From: JBFMAI01 sp040755725 | GTDB taxonomy: Bacteria > Planctomycetota > Phycisphaerae > UBA1845 > Fen-1342 | NCBI GenBank assembly: GCA_040755725.1 | Contig: JBFMAI010000034.1 | Location: forward strand, 34,440-98,439 | Direction: 5' to 3' | Length of the DNA stretch: 64,000 bases | Part shown: positions 52,182-61,089 of the stretch, in pieces | Layout: each line of letters starts with the position of its first letter | Numbering within the stretch: the stretch's first letter is position 1 | The notes under the pieces: model-generated | What the model was told of the DNA's origin: nothing | The model's database searches: none | Seen by the model: only the letters and a program-made list of their open reading frames with translations | Translations under genes and position numbers: made by a program

Positions 52182-53870
52182 ATGGTTACCCCTCACGCCG
52201 CCTCCACTGCGACCGCCGGCCCCCGCACCGTCCGCGCCCTGCGCGGCACGCAACTGACCTGCAAAGGCTGGCCCCAGGAGGCCGCCCTGCGGATGCTCAT
52301 GAACAACCTCGACCCCGACGTGGCCGAAAGGCCGGACGAGCTGATCGTCTACGGCGGATCGGGGCGGGCGGCCCGGAGTTGGGCCGATTTCGACCGCATC
52401 GTCGCCACCCTCAAGCGGCTCGAAAGCGACGAAACGATGCTCGTGCAGTCCGGGCGGGCAGTCGGCGTCATCAAGACGCACCCCGACGCCCCGCGCGTCC
52501 TCATCAGCAACAGCATGCTCGTGCCCAAGTGGGCCACCTGGGACGAGTTCCGTCGGCTGGAGGCCCTCGGCCTGACCATGTACGGGCAGATGACCGCCGG
52601 CAGTTGGATCTACATCGGCACACAGGGCATCCTCCAGGGGACGTACGAGACGTTTGCCGCCGCCGCTCGCAAGCACTTCGGCGGCTCGCTGCGGGGCAAG
52701 CTCGTGGTGAGCGGCGGACTGGGCGGCATGGGTGGTGCCCAACCGCTGGCGGCAACCTTCAACCAGTCCGCGTGCCTCATCGCCGAGGTCGACTGCGTAC
52801 GCATTGAGCGGCGACTCAAGACGCGCTACCTCGACAGGATGACCGCCGACATCGACGAAGCTCTGCGGTGGGTGCTCGACGCCAAGAAAAGCGGCACGCC
52901 GCTATCCGTCGGCTGGCTCGGCAACGCCGCCGACCTACTCCAGACTCTCATTGACCGCGATATCACGCCGGACGTGCTCACCGATCAGACCTCCGCTCAC
53001 GATCCGCTCAACGGCTACGTGCCGAACGGGATGACGTACGAGCAGGCGCTAGCGCTGCGGCGGAGCAACCCGGACCAGTACGTGAAAGCATCGTTCCGCA
53101 CGATGGCGGACCACATGCGGGCGATGTTGGAGCTTCAGCGGCGTGGCGCGATCACGTTCGACTACGGCAACAACCTCCGCGGCCACGCCCAGCAGGCCGG
53201 CGTCGCCAACGCCTTCGATGTCCCCGGCTTCGTTCCCGAGTACATCCGTCCGCTGTTCTGCGAAGGGTCGGGGCCGTTCCGCTGGTGCGCCCTGTCCGGC
53301 GACCCGGCGGACATTCACGCGACCGACGAGGCCGTGCTCCAGAAGTTCCCCGACGAGGAGCACCTGTGCCGGTGGATTCGGCTGGCGGGCGAGAAGGTCG
53401 CGTTTCAGGGCCTGCCGGCCCGCATCTGCTGGCTGAAGTACGGCCAGCGGGCGAAGATGGGCCGCGTGTTCAATGACCTGGTGCGCACGGGGAAAGTCAA
53501 GGCCCCGATCGTCATCGGCCGCGACCACCTGGACTGCGGCTCCGTCGCCAGCCCGAACCGCGAAACCGAGGGTATGAAGGACGGCTCCGACGCCATCGCC
53601 GACTGGCCCATGCTCAACGCCATGAGCAACGTGGCCTGCGGGGCGAGCTGGGTGAGCATTCACCACGGCGGCGGCGTGGGGATCGGCTACTCGCTCCACG
53701 CCGGCATGGTCATCGTCGCGGACGGCACCCCCGAAGCCGAGCGGCGCCTGGAGCGTGTCCTCACCGCCGACCCGGCGACCGGCGTCATGCGCCACGCGGA
53801 CGCGGGGTATGAGTTGGCGATTGACGTGGCGCGGGCGAAGGGCGTCGATGTGCCCGGCCTACCGGGATGA
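52182..53870 (+). CDS. hutU: Urocanate hydratase
   Basis: HutU converts urocanate to imidazolone propionate, the second step of histidine breakdown, using tightly bound NAD+. The 562-residue protein is typical in length. Landmarks are LRGTQLTCKGWPQEAALRML near the start, the NAD-binding SGGLGGMGGAQPLAATF, LTDQTSAHDPLNGYVP, and the C-terminal block ARICWLKYGQRAKMG, IVIGRDHLDCGSVASPNRET and DGSDAIADWPMLNAMSN. The ATG at 52182 has a GGAGA 4-8 nt upstream. No other hut gene is nearby, so the pathway is split in this genome or only this step is present here. Confidence 0.95.
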   Translation: MVTPHAASTATAGPRTVRALRGTQLTCKGWPQEAALRMLMNNLDPDVAERPDELIVYGGSGRAARSWADFDRIVATLKRLESDETMLVQSGRAVGVIKTHPDAPRVLISNSMLVPKWATWDEFRRLEALGLTMYGQMTAGSWIYIGTQGILQGTYETFAAAARKHFGGSLRGKLVVSGGLGGMGGAQPLAATFNQSACLIAEVDCVRIERRLKTRYLDRMTADIDEALRWVLDAKKSGTPLSVGWLGNAADLLQTLIDRDITPDVLTDQTSAHDPLNGYVPNGMTYEQALALRRSNPDQYVKASFRTMADHMRAMLELQRRGAITFDYGNNLRGHAQQAGVANAFDVPGFVPEYIRPLFCEGSGPFRWCALSGDPADIHATDEAVLQKFPDEEHLCRWIRLAGEKVAFQGLPARICWLKYGQRAKMGRVFNDLVRTGKVKAPIVIGRDHLDCGSVASPNRETEGMKDGSDAIADWPMLNAMSNVACGASWVSIHHGGGVGIGYSLHAGMVIVADGTPEAERRLERVLTADPATGVMRHADAGYELAIDVARAKGVDVPGLPG

Positions 53871-53925
53871 CGTGTCGCCACACGGCCGCGCCGCGTGGAC
53901 CACCGGGCGTCACGTGTGTCGATCA

Positions 53926-53951
53926 GAACCCCACGCGCCGGTGCGGGGCCA
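53926..53951. repeat. 26-nt palindromic repeat, copy 1
   Basis: GAACCCC at one end and GTGCGGGGCCA at the other can pair into a hairpin. It matches the unit at 58563-58588 in 23 of 26 positions. It lies between the convergent ends of hutU and the cytochrome gene and could act as a bidirectional terminator. Confidence 0.6.
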
Positions 53952-53990
53952 GGCGTTCCGCCACGCGCGCGGCGGGTTCGGTCGGCGATG

Positions 53991-56564
53991 CTACGGGTTG
54001 GTCAGCAGCCGCACGAACGGGTTGATGTCACCGAAGTCCACCACGCCGTCCTCGTTGATGTCGCCGTTGAGCGGGTTGCAGCCGGGGTAGGTAGCCTGCC
54101 AGGCGGCCGGATTCGTCAGCAACATCACGAACGGGTTGATGTCGCCGAAGTCCACCCGGCCGTCGCAATTCACGTCGCCGCGGAGGATCGTCGGCGCCAA
54201 CGCCACCGTTGTCGTCAGCATGAGTTCCGGCGGACACTTCCCGTAATTGGCCCACAGATCGTACAGCTCCTGCCCTTTCGTGTTGGTCGTGTTCTGGTCC
54301 CGCAGAAACTCGACATACTCCTTGCTCGTACTCTGGTAGTACAGTGTGACTTCCGCCGAGCGGGCGCTCGCCGGAATCAGGTAGTACGTATCGTCCCAGT
54401 ACTGCCCGTCCGTGTACGTCATGCCGACCGGCTGACCGCCGAAGGCCGCATACGCCGCGTTGGCAAACCCGCGCGGCGGAATGCGGTTGTCCTTGAAGAT
54501 CCGGTTGTTGAGGACAAAGTGGAACGACGGCCCGGGGGGCACGCCGACCAACGGAGCCGTCACTTCATCAAGGCCCGGCTTGGCTTCGTAGACCTTGGCC
54601 TGGGGGTCGTGCGTCAGGACGCCGGTCTGCGGGTCGTAGGCACCGGACTCGTGGATCAGCACCTGGCCCGCGTCATAGAACCTGACATTGAGCCACATCC
54701 GCCGGCCTTCGGGATAGCCGGTCGGCAGCTTGTGGCCCGTCTGGTTCGTGACCGTGACCCGCAGGTTCGCACCTTCCTGGACCACCTCCATGTCGGCGGC
54801 GTGCTGCAGGAGGTACCGCGCCCGTTCGATGCCGGCCTGCAAGGCGGGGCCGTTCACCTCGGTCGGGATGTTCGGGTACAGCAGTGTCATCAATCCCGCC
54901 AGCCACGTGCTGCCGCCGGTCATGTCGTGCAGCGGCAGGTCGGTGCGGACCGGCGCCTCGGGGAAGTTGCACCCCTTCCCCGTCACGTCCCGCATGTGAC
55001 AGTCCTGGCACGTCGCCACGTAGTCGCGGTTGCCGCCGAATTGCGGCGCGTAGACCCCCTGCGGCGTGTTGTACTGGCTGTAGAACCATTCGCTGTAGGT
55101 GCGCTCGATGGGCATGAGGTGGTGGGATGAAAAGTCGGTCGCCGGGGCGTCGAAGGCGTTCGGGACGTAGTTCCCCTGCCCATCCGTTTCAAACGCCGGG
55201 TTGCTCACATCGTGGCACGTGCCGCACAGCGCTGCCTCACGGTGAAAGGGCGAGACCAGGATCGGGTGGCCGCTGTTGGCGTCGGGGAACGGGCCGCGCC
55301 GCGCCCCGGTCGGATCGATGATGAACATGCCATTGGCGAAGTTCGTGGGCGGAAGGCGCAGGGCGGCCAGAATGGCCAGGTCCTCGACCGGGCTCTTGCC
55401 GGGCTCGTAGAACGGATCAACCAGCCGGTGGCACAGGTCGCACGCGACGCCGGCCTTGTCGGTCTCCAGCATCAGCGCGCCGTTAGTGGGGACGGAGCGC
55501 CCGCGCAACCACCCGCGCGGGAGGTGACACCGCAGGCACAGGTCGCCAGAGTCCGGCGCGTCCTGGTTGGCGATCGCCAGGCACGCTTCGAAGAGCAGAT
55601 CGCGGGACGCCTGCGACATCATGCTGCCCTGCCAGTTGCGGTACGGCTCGACGGCGGGGTCGTAGCCCCCGTGGCAGGCCACGCAGGCCGTCGGGTGATT
55701 CAGGATGCCCGCCTCGAAGGGCTGGCTGCCCGGCTGGTCGAAGTCGCGCAGCGTCGTGGGCACCACGCCACCGGGCGGAGCCTCGATGGTGAACGAACCG
55801 TCGCTGTCGTCGTGACCCACATTGAAGGCGTTGTCGATGGCGACGACGCGGAAGACGGCCTGCGGCGTGGGCCGGTTCGGCGGGAGCCACTGGTAGCTTC
55901 CCGCGTTGCCGACGCCCTCGAGCACCTTCTCGAAGTTCGCGCCGTTGTCGATCGAAAGATACAGATCGACGCGCGCAATTCCGCTCGGGTCGGTCGCAAT
56001 CCACTGAACTTGGGTCTCGGTGTTACCGACGAGGGTCTCGCCGCCGTTGGGGTAGATGACGGTCACGTCCGGGGGGTACGGATCCCCACCCGTGGACGGC
56101 ACCAAGTGCGCCTGGATTTCGACGACATTGACATTGGAGACCCCCGCCACGTTAGCCGGCGTCAGGCCGGGAAACGTGGGCGTGTTGCTGAAGTTGGTGA
56201 CGTCCGTCACCTCGATCCGCGTGGTGAATCCGTCGGCGTCGGAATCGAGGCCCTCGATCGACTGCACGGCCTGCCGCCGGCCGTTGGGATTGCTGGGGAA
56301 GCTGGGCAGCGCGGCCTCCAGGGCAAGCCCGTAGGGGTTGCGTGGCCCACCGCCGGTGAAATCGAAGTGACACACGCCGCAGTGGCCGGGCCGGCTCGGC
56401 ACCGTGTCGAGCACCGTGCCGACGGCCTGGGGATAGACCGCGAAGAACGCGTCGCGGATGTTGCTGCGGGCCCGGGCGGAGTCGACGGCGAGAAGGACCA
56501 GCGACAGACCGCACGCGATGACGATGTGCCGACACAAGGGGCGCCTTGCTGATGCGGGGGACAT
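53991..56564 (-). CDS. Hexahaem cytochrome c-type protein with dockerin-like tail
   Basis: The ATG at 56564 is set by AGGAG 6 nt upstream. The 857-residue exported protein has a signal peptide (IVIACGLSLVLLAVDSARA) and six CxxCH haem sites: CGVCH (62), CVACH (about 291), CLRCH (about 341), CDLCH (about 376), CGTCH (about 447) and CQDCH (about 520). An Ig-like domain lies at about 155-260 (PNGGETLVGNTETQVQW). A motif common in multihaem proteins follows the last haem (NQTGHKLPTGYPEGRRMWL). The end carries two dockerin-like EF-hand repeats (GDVNCDGRVDFGDINPFV and GDINEDGVVDFGDINPFV) typical of planctomycete surface proteins. It probably transfers electrons outside the inner membrane; substrate is unknown. 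Confidence 0.85.
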   Translation of the reverse strand: MSPASARRPLCRHIVIACGLSLVLLAVDSARARSNIRDAFFAVYPQAVGTVLDTVPSRPGHCGVCHFDFTGGGPRNPYGLALEAALPSFPSNPNGRRQAVQSIEGLDSDADGFTTRIEVTDVTNFSNTPTFPGLTPANVAGVSNVNVVEIQAHLVPSTGGDPYPPDVTVIYPNGGETLVGNTETQVQWIATDPSGIARVDLYLSIDNGANFEKVLEGVGNAGSYQWLPPNRPTPQAVFRVVAIDNAFNVGHDDSDGSFTIEAPPGGVVPTTLRDFDQPGSQPFEAGILNHPTACVACHGGYDPAVEPYRNWQGSMMSQASRDLLFEACLAIANQDAPDSGDLCLRCHLPRGWLRGRSVPTNGALMLETDKAGVACDLCHRLVDPFYEPGKSPVEDLAILAALRLPPTNFANGMFIIDPTGARRGPFPDANSGHPILVSPFHREAALCGTCHDVSNPAFETDGQGNYVPNAFDAPATDFSSHHLMPIERTYSEWFYSQYNTPQGVYAPQFGGNRDYVATCQDCHMRDVTGKGCNFPEAPVRTDLPLHDMTGGSTWLAGLMTLLYPNIPTEVNGPALQAGIERARYLLQHAADMEVVQEGANLRVTVTNQTGHKLPTGYPEGRRMWLNVRFYDAGQVLIHESGAYDPQTGVLTHDPQAKVYEAKPGLDEVTAPLVGVPPGPSFHFVLNNRIFKDNRIPPRGFANAAYAAFGGQPVGMTYTDGQYWDDTYYLIPASARSAEVTLYYQSTSKEYVEFLRDQNTTNTKGQELYDLWANYGKCPPELMLTTTVALAPTILRGDVNCDGRVDFGDINPFVMLLTNPAAWQATYPGCNPLNGDINEDGVVDFGDINPFVRLLTNP

Positions 56565-56952
56565 AACCTGCTCCTGCACGGTGGTCGGCCGAGGCGGCCG
56601 GCGTGACTTGACTCGTGCCCCCCCGCTCGTATCGGGCTCGCCAAGTCACTATACGACGGCGGGCAGCCGAAAACAAGCGCATTTCAACTGCCGAGAGACG
56701 CAAACCCGGACACATTCAGTGCGGCTTTCGCGCCCGGCGCCGCGCGCTTCGACGGCCCTTCGGCCTACCCGGTTGGCGCGCCGGCAGAACGCCATGCCCA
56801 GTGAGGTACCGGGCGCCATGTGGTCCCAGCAGAACCCCTCACGCCAGAGGATCTTGCGCCAATCGTAATGGCCTGTAAATGCTAGATATATGGCCCTTGC
56901 GCCGCGTGGTGTTCGCGCCCATGCTGATCAGGTCATCCTTAGGAGATCAGCG
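56565..56952. other. Gap upstream of the cytochrome gene
   Basis: It should contain the cytochrome promoter on the minus strand, but no matched -35/-10 pair was evident. No gene or RNA was recognised. The right part borders the transposase relic. Confidence 0.4.
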
Positions 56953-57501
56953 ATGGAGCGCGAACGCTGGTTGCGAATGGAACAAACGGTCGAGAAGGGC
57001 GTGGCGCGGAAGGTTGGCGCGGGGCTGCAAAATACGCCCCTTACTCGGCAAGAACCGCCGCATCGAGGCCTGGGAGCTGCATCCGCCGCATGTGGACGAG
57101 CGGCGCGTGGCGCGATGTCTGGTGGGCTCGTTGCGCAGCGGGTATGCGTTGGCCGAGGCCTTCCTGGAGGACAGTCAACCGCACACCCGTTGTGCCCAGC
57201 GGGGTCTGCAACTGATCGCGCCGCGTCGCCGCCCCGGAACGGGGCGGGGTCACCAGCGGCAGGAGCCGGCCCGGCTGCGAGCGGTCGACCTGCTGGAACG
57301 CTCGCTCACCGGGTGTGGGCTGGCACCGTATCGGCAGCGTGGCGACATCGAAGGCTCCTTCGGAACGCTCAGTTCTGCCTACTACGGGCGGGCACGCGGC
57401 CGGCCTGGGCACATGGACCGCGCCGCACACGCCAGTGGGTCGCCGCCAAACTGAGCCTCTTTGAGGACGCCACGAAGTGCCGACGGAAACAGCCGCGTTG
57501 A
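56953..57501 (+). mobile_element. Decayed DDE transposase (insertion sequence relic)
   Basis: From about 57027 one frame reads GKNRRIEAWELHPPHVDERR, then LLERSLTGCGLAPYRQRGDIEGSFGTLSS, the latter split around the conserved Arg-x-x-x-Glu helix of DDE transposases. The other frame continues the family's end as RRTRQWVAAKLSLFED and stops at 57501, so a frameshift separates them. The N-terminal half and the first catalytic Asp residues are missing or scrambled. An initial frame from ATG 56953 (MERERWLRMEQTVEKGVARK) may be its degraded start. No terminal inverted repeats were recognised. Confidence 0.55.
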
Positions 57502-57620
57502 TGCAGAATCCTCTGGCGTGGTGGGTTCGGAACCGTCGAGTGCCGCCGGCCAGGGAGCAGTATTCCCGCGCGACCGTCGTGCGCCGCGATGTGGACCACG
57601 GACGAAGAAGGCCGCCCCGA

Positions 57621-58505
57621 CTACCGCGCATCATGGCGCCCGCGCGTTACCAGCCCAACGAGGCGGTAGATCAGCTTCGCGGCCAGGAACTCGGTCACGT
57701 TCCCCGGCGGCAGCGGCCGCACCTCGACGAGATCCGCCGCGACCATCCGCCGCCGACGGGCCACCTCCGCCAACAAGGTGGTCACCTGGTACCAGTCCAG
57801 GCCGCCCGGCTCCGGCGTGCCAGTCCCCGGAGCATACGCCGGATCGAGGCCATCGATGTCGATGGTGACGTACACCTCATCGGTGAGCCCCGCGACGACT
57901 TGCTCGATCCACTGCGGTGACTCGCGCGCCGTCCGGGGGCTGACGATGACCCGCCCCGTTTGCTTGATGAAGCGGGCCTCTTCCGCAGAGTAATTTCGGA
58001 CCCCCACCGCGGTCACGGGCACACCCAACTCGTGAACGCGGCGCATCACGCACGCATGACTGAACGGCGTGCCCTGGTAGCTGGCGCGCAGGTCGGCATG
58101 GGCGTCGATCTGGAGAACACTCAGCTTCTTGTGCCGCGCGCGGACGGCCCGCACCAGGCCCGCCGTGATGCTGTGCTCGCCACCCAGCGCGATGAGGAAC
58201 TTGCCGTCGCGGACGATGGGCCGAGCGGCCCGCTCGATCCGGCGGACCATGAGCTCCGGGCCGCGTGCGTCGGTTTCGAGGGGGGCCAGCGTGGCAACGC
58301 CGGCGTGACTCGCATCGCGGCCGAGTTCCTCGTCGTACAACTCAACCTGTTGCGAAGCGGTGATAATGGCCCGTGGCCCGTCGCGGGTGCCTAGGCCATA
58401 GCTCGTCGTGGCTTCGTATGGAATCGGTAGAACGGCGAAGCGGGCCGTGCGGTAGGCCGCCGTCTTCGCGTCGAGACCGAGGAAGTTGTCGGGCGTGGCT
58501 GTCAC
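57621..58505 (-). CDS. speB: Agmatinase
   Basis: Agmatinase hydrolyses agmatine to putrescine and urea with two Mn2+ ions in the cytosol. The 294-residue product carries all metal-ligand motifs in order: ALGGEHSIT, QIDAHADLRASYQG, TIDIDGLDPAYAPGTGTPEP. The N-terminal VLPIPYEATTSYGLGTRDGP is typical of the ureohydrolase family. The final stretch (ADLVEVRPLPPGNVTEFLAAKLIYRLV) matches the SpeB end rather than arginase. The start is a GTG. The gene upstream on the same strand encodes arginine decarboxylase, so together they turn arginine into putrescine. Two hairpins lie between the genes. Confidence 0.93.
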   Translation of the reverse strand: MTATPDNFLGLDAKTAAYRTARFAVLPIPYEATTSYGLGTRDGPRAIITASQQVELYDEELGRDASHAGVATLAPLETDARGPELMVRRIERAARPIVRDGKFLIALGGEHSITAGLVRAVRARHKKLSVLQIDAHADLRASYQGTPFSHACVMRRVHELGVPVTAVGVRNYSAEEARFIKQTGRVIVSPRTARESPQWIEQVVAGLTDEVYVTIDIDGLDPAYAPGTGTPEPGGLDWYQVTTLLAEVARRRRMVAADLVEVRPLPPGNVTEFLAAKLIYRLVGLVTRGRHDAR

Positions 58506-58562
58506 GTGCTGCGGCTCCGCGCTCGACGTTCGCCCTCGTGGCCGCGGCCCGAGCGCCTATCC

Positions 58563-58588
58563 GAACCCCGCACGCCAGTGCGGGGCCA
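58563..58588. repeat. 26-nt palindromic repeat, copy 2
   Basis: CCCCGCAC (58566-58573) pairs with GTGCGGGG (58578-58585) across GCCA. It matches copy 1 at 53926-53951. It lies between pdaD and speB and could attenuate transcription. Confidence 0.6.
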
Positions 58589-58593
58589 AACGG

Positions 58594-58613
58594 CCCACCA
58601 CGGACATGGTGGG
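58594..58613 (-). terminator. Hairpin after pdaD, possible terminator
   Basis: CCCACCA and TGGTGGG form a 7-bp stem with a 6-nt loop just after the pdaD stop codon. On the minus strand it is followed only by CCGTTT, so termination would be partial. On the plus strand it is followed by TGTTTTC. Confidence 0.35.
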
Positions 58614-58627
58614 TGTTTTCGGAGGCT

Positions 58628-59182
58628 TCAATCAAACAGGAAGATCGCCGCCGCCACCACGGTGGTCCACTTGCCGTTCTTGTCCCCCTCGGCGGTTTGG
58701 ACGATGGCGCGGGTCTGCACGATCTGTCCGCTCATCTTGTAGACCTCACGTCGGGCGTCGTAGGCGAGGTCCGGGTCGAACTCGATCCCCAGCGTCGTGG
58801 CCAACATGCTGGCCGCCATGTCTTCCACGAAGTCGGCGGTCTTCTTCTCGGTCATGCCGAACCCGTGATGTTCCGAGATGTAGCCGAACTGGTCGCCCTT
58901 GGCGGGCACGGCCAGACCGATGCCGGCGGACACCAGCCGATTGGGCTCGTCGGTGCGGGCGTCGGCCATCACGCAGTAGGTAATCTGCCCGGGAATCAGG
59001 CAGGACAGGCCGACGCGGGGCGACACGATCTTGCACCCGGGCGGGTAAATGCTCGACACCTTGACCAGGTTGCACTGGGCGATGCCGGCGTCGCGCAAGG
59101 CGGCCTCGAACGATTCCAGGTTGTGCCGGTGTTTCCCGACCCCCCGCGTGAAGAAGATGCGCTTGGGCACCATCAATTCCAC
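58628..59182 (-). CDS. pdaD: Pyruvoyl-dependent arginine decarboxylase
   Basis: The enzyme makes agmatine from arginine using a pyruvoyl group formed by self-cleavage. The GTG at 59182 is chosen because AAAGGAGGG stands 6 nt upstream; ATG 59173 is the alternative. The 184-residue product opens PKRIFFTRGVGKHRHNLESFE and has the self-cleavage site VKVSSIYPPGCK, with the Ser43-Ser44 bond cut and Ser44 becoming pyruvoyl. GLAVPAKGDQFGYISEHHGFG and the catalytic Glu region ADFVEDMAASML follow. Length and motifs match PvlArgDC of archaea and Chlamydiae. It precedes speB, so the pair forms a short route to putrescine. An extended -10 element lies about 113 nt upstream. Confidence 0.93.
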   Translation of the reverse strand: MELMVPKRIFFTRGVGKHRHNLESFEAALRDAGIAQCNLVKVSSIYPPGCKIVSPRVGLSCLIPGQITYCVMADARTDEPNRLVSAGIGLAVPAKGDQFGYISEHHGFGMTEKKTADFVEDMAASMLATTLGIEFDPDLAYDARREVYKMSGQIVQTRAIVQTAEGDKNGKWTTVVAAAIFLFD

Positions 59183-59294
59183 TCGACGCCCTCCTTTCCG
59201 GCTCGAGGCCACAACACGCGGGACGCGGGCCGCCCGCCGCCCTCGGCCCCGATAGCCGAGTCTGCCCTCGACGACGGCCCCGCAAAAGGGCCGG

Positions 59295-59303
59295 ATTATA
59301 GCA
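59295..59303 (-). promoter_or_regulatory. Extended -10 promoter of pdaD-speB
   Basis: On the minus strand the site reads TGCTATAAT, identical to the hutU element at 52144-52152. The leader to the GTG at 59182 would be about 105 nt. Confidence 0.6.
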
Positions 59304-59370
59304 CTCGCGCGCGGCACCACAACGCAAGGTGCGAAAAAAGCTCGCCGCCGCCGGCGCCGCGGCCGCTGGT

Positions 59371-59399
59371 TTGGACCGGGCGGGTTTGTTTTTCATACT
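59371..59399 (+). promoter_or_regulatory. Candidate promoter for the homocysteine methyltransferase gene
   Basis: TTGGAC (59371-59376) and CATACT (59394-59399) are spaced by 17 nt in an AT-richer patch. The predicted leader of about 200 nt (59400-59606) is GC-rich and likely folded, but no known riboswitch core was seen. The rest of the 59183-59606 gap shows no gene. Confidence 0.3.
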
Positions 59400-59606
59400 A
59401 CCTTTGGAGCCCCGTCGGCCGGCCAGGACCTCGCCGGCGGGACCTCCGGGAGCCGGACTAGTCGGTGTGATCCGAGGGGAAAGGAGTACGCTCGGAGCAC
59501 CCGTGGAGCAGGCCGACGCCCCGCGTGGGCGGCGGCCTTGTCTCCTGCGCCGACCGCCGGTGATAATGCCGTCCGGCCGCGGCGCTTCGGCCCCGGAGGT
59601 GCGCGC

Positions 59607-60500
59607 ATGAAGTTCGACCGGGCCGCCCTGACCCGGACCGTCACGCTGGCGGACGGGGGCTGGTCTACCCAACTCGTGGCCCGCGGGTTCCCCGCCGCGG
59701 GCATGCCCGAAACGGCCAACCTCACGCACCCGGAGCTCGTCGCCGGTCTGGCCCGCGAGTATCTCGACGCCGGCGCGCAGTTCATTACCACCAACACCTT
59801 CGCGGCCAACCGTTGGAACCTGGAGCGCCGCAGGTTGCCGCACGACGTCGCGGAAGTGAATCGCCGGGGGGCCGAGCTCGCCCGGGAGGCCATCGGCGAG
59901 CGGTCCGCCCTGATCGCCGGTTCCATCGGCCCCAGCGGCAAACTGCTGGTGCTCCGTGAGGCCACGGAAGCCGAGTTGCAACGGCTGTTCGCGGAGCAGG
60001 CGGAGGGGCTCGCCAACGGCGGGGCGGACGTGCTGCTGCTAGAAACATTTTCGGAGTTGGCTGAGGCCTTGCTGGCCCTGCGCGCCGTGAAACAGACCAC
60101 CGGTCTGCCCGTAATCGCCAGCCTGTCCTTTGACTCCGGCCCGCAACGCACCCGCACGATGATGGGCGCCGAGGCCGGCGAGTGCGCGACCGCCCTGGAG
60201 GACGCCGGCGCCGACGCCGTCGGGTTCAATTGCGGCAGCGGCGTGGAACACGCGCTGCCGCCCGTCGTCGCCCTGCGCGCGGCCACCCGCCTGCCCCTGT
60301 GGGTCAAGCCCAACGCCGGCCTGCCGGAGCTGGAGGAGGGTCGCGCGGTGTGGAAACAGACGCCGGAGGAGTTTGCCGGGCACTTCGGTCAGATTCTGGA
60401 AGCCGGGGCCAACATCGTCGGCGGCTGCTGCGGCAGCGGCCCGGCCCACATCGCCCGCCTGGCGACCCTCGTGCGTCGCCGCAGCAAGGGAGGCGTTTAG
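59607..60500 (+). CDS. Homocysteine S-methyltransferase family protein
   Basis: Members transfer a methyl group to homocysteine through a zinc thiolate. The ATG at 59607 follows CGGAGGTG at about 6 nt. The 297-residue TIM-barrel protein starts with LADGGWSTQLVARGF and ETANLTHPELV, typical of the family, and continues EYLDAGAQFITTNTFAANR. The zinc ligands are visible as Cys in VGFNCGSG and the Cys pair in VGGCCGSGPAHI. It could be a stand-alone methyltransferase using betaine, S-methylmethionine or SAM, or replace the N-terminal module of MetH. The methyl donor cannot be read from sequence. It is followed immediately by gmk. Confidence 0.88.
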   Translation: MKFDRAALTRTVTLADGGWSTQLVARGFPAAGMPETANLTHPELVAGLAREYLDAGAQFITTNTFAANRWNLERRRLPHDVAEVNRRGAELAREAIGERSALIAGSIGPSGKLLVLREATEAELQRLFAEQAEGLANGGADVLLLETFSELAEALLALRAVKQTTGLPVIASLSFDSGPQRTRTMMGAEAGECATALEDAGADAVGFNCGSGVEHALPPVVALRAATRLPLWVKPNAGLPELEEGRAVWKQTPEEFAGHFGQILEAGANIVGGCCGSGPAHIARLATLVRRRSKGGV

Positions 60501-60501
60501 C

Positions 60502-61089
60502 GTGACCGAGGCCCGTGAGCCACGCGGCGTACTCGTCGTCATCAGCGGACCATCCGGGGCCGGTAAGACCTCGATCTGCAACGAGCTGCTGCGACGAATC
60601 CCGGACAGCCAATGGTCCGTGTCCGTCACGACACGTCCCCGCCGCGGCGACGAGGTGGACGGTCGCCACTATCGCTTCATCAGCCCCACCGAGTTCCAAC
60701 ACATGGTCGACGGCGACGAGCTCCTCGAACACGCGGAGTATCTCGGAAACCGCTACGGCACGCCGCGGGCCCCCGTCGAGGCGGCCTTGGCGGCCGGGCG
60801 CGTCGTCATCATGGAGATCGACGTACAAGGGGGGGCGCAAATTGCCCGGCGACTGCCCGGGTCCGTCCGCATCTTCGTGCTGCCGCCGACGATGGAGACG
60901 CTGAAGGCCCGGCTGGCGGGCCGGCGGACCGAATCGGAAGCGCTCCAAGCCAAGCGGATCGCGGAGGCCGACGGCGAGATCGCTTTCGCCCGCACCAGCG
61001 GCTACTACCCTTACTTCATCACGAATGATATACTGGAAGATTCGGTAGTGGCGATCCTGGACATCATCGAGCGCGAGCGACGACGATGA
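60502..61089 (+). CDS. gmk: Guanylate kinase
   Basis: Gmk phosphorylates GMP to GDP for nucleotide supply. The start is GTG 60502, with GGGAGG (60488-60493) 8 nt before it. The 195-residue protein has the P-loop VISGPSGAGKTSI, the GMP-binding VSVTTRPRRGDEVDGRHYRFI, YLGNRYGTPRAPVEAAL and the MEIDVQGGAQIA block, then the lid with RLAGRRTESE. The stop codon overlaps the ATG of rpoZ (ATGA). The gmk-rpoZ-coaBC order is widely conserved in bacteria, and this cluster follows it. Confidence 0.96.
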   Translation: MTEAREPRGVLVVISGPSGAGKTSICNELLRRIPDSQWSVSVTTRPRRGDEVDGRHYRFISPTEFQHMVDGDELLEHAEYLGNRYGTPRAPVEAALAAGRVVIMEIDVQGGAQIARRLPGSVRIFVLPPTMETLKARLAGRRTESEALQAKRIAEADGEIAFARTSGYYPYFITNDILEDSVVAILDIIERERRR

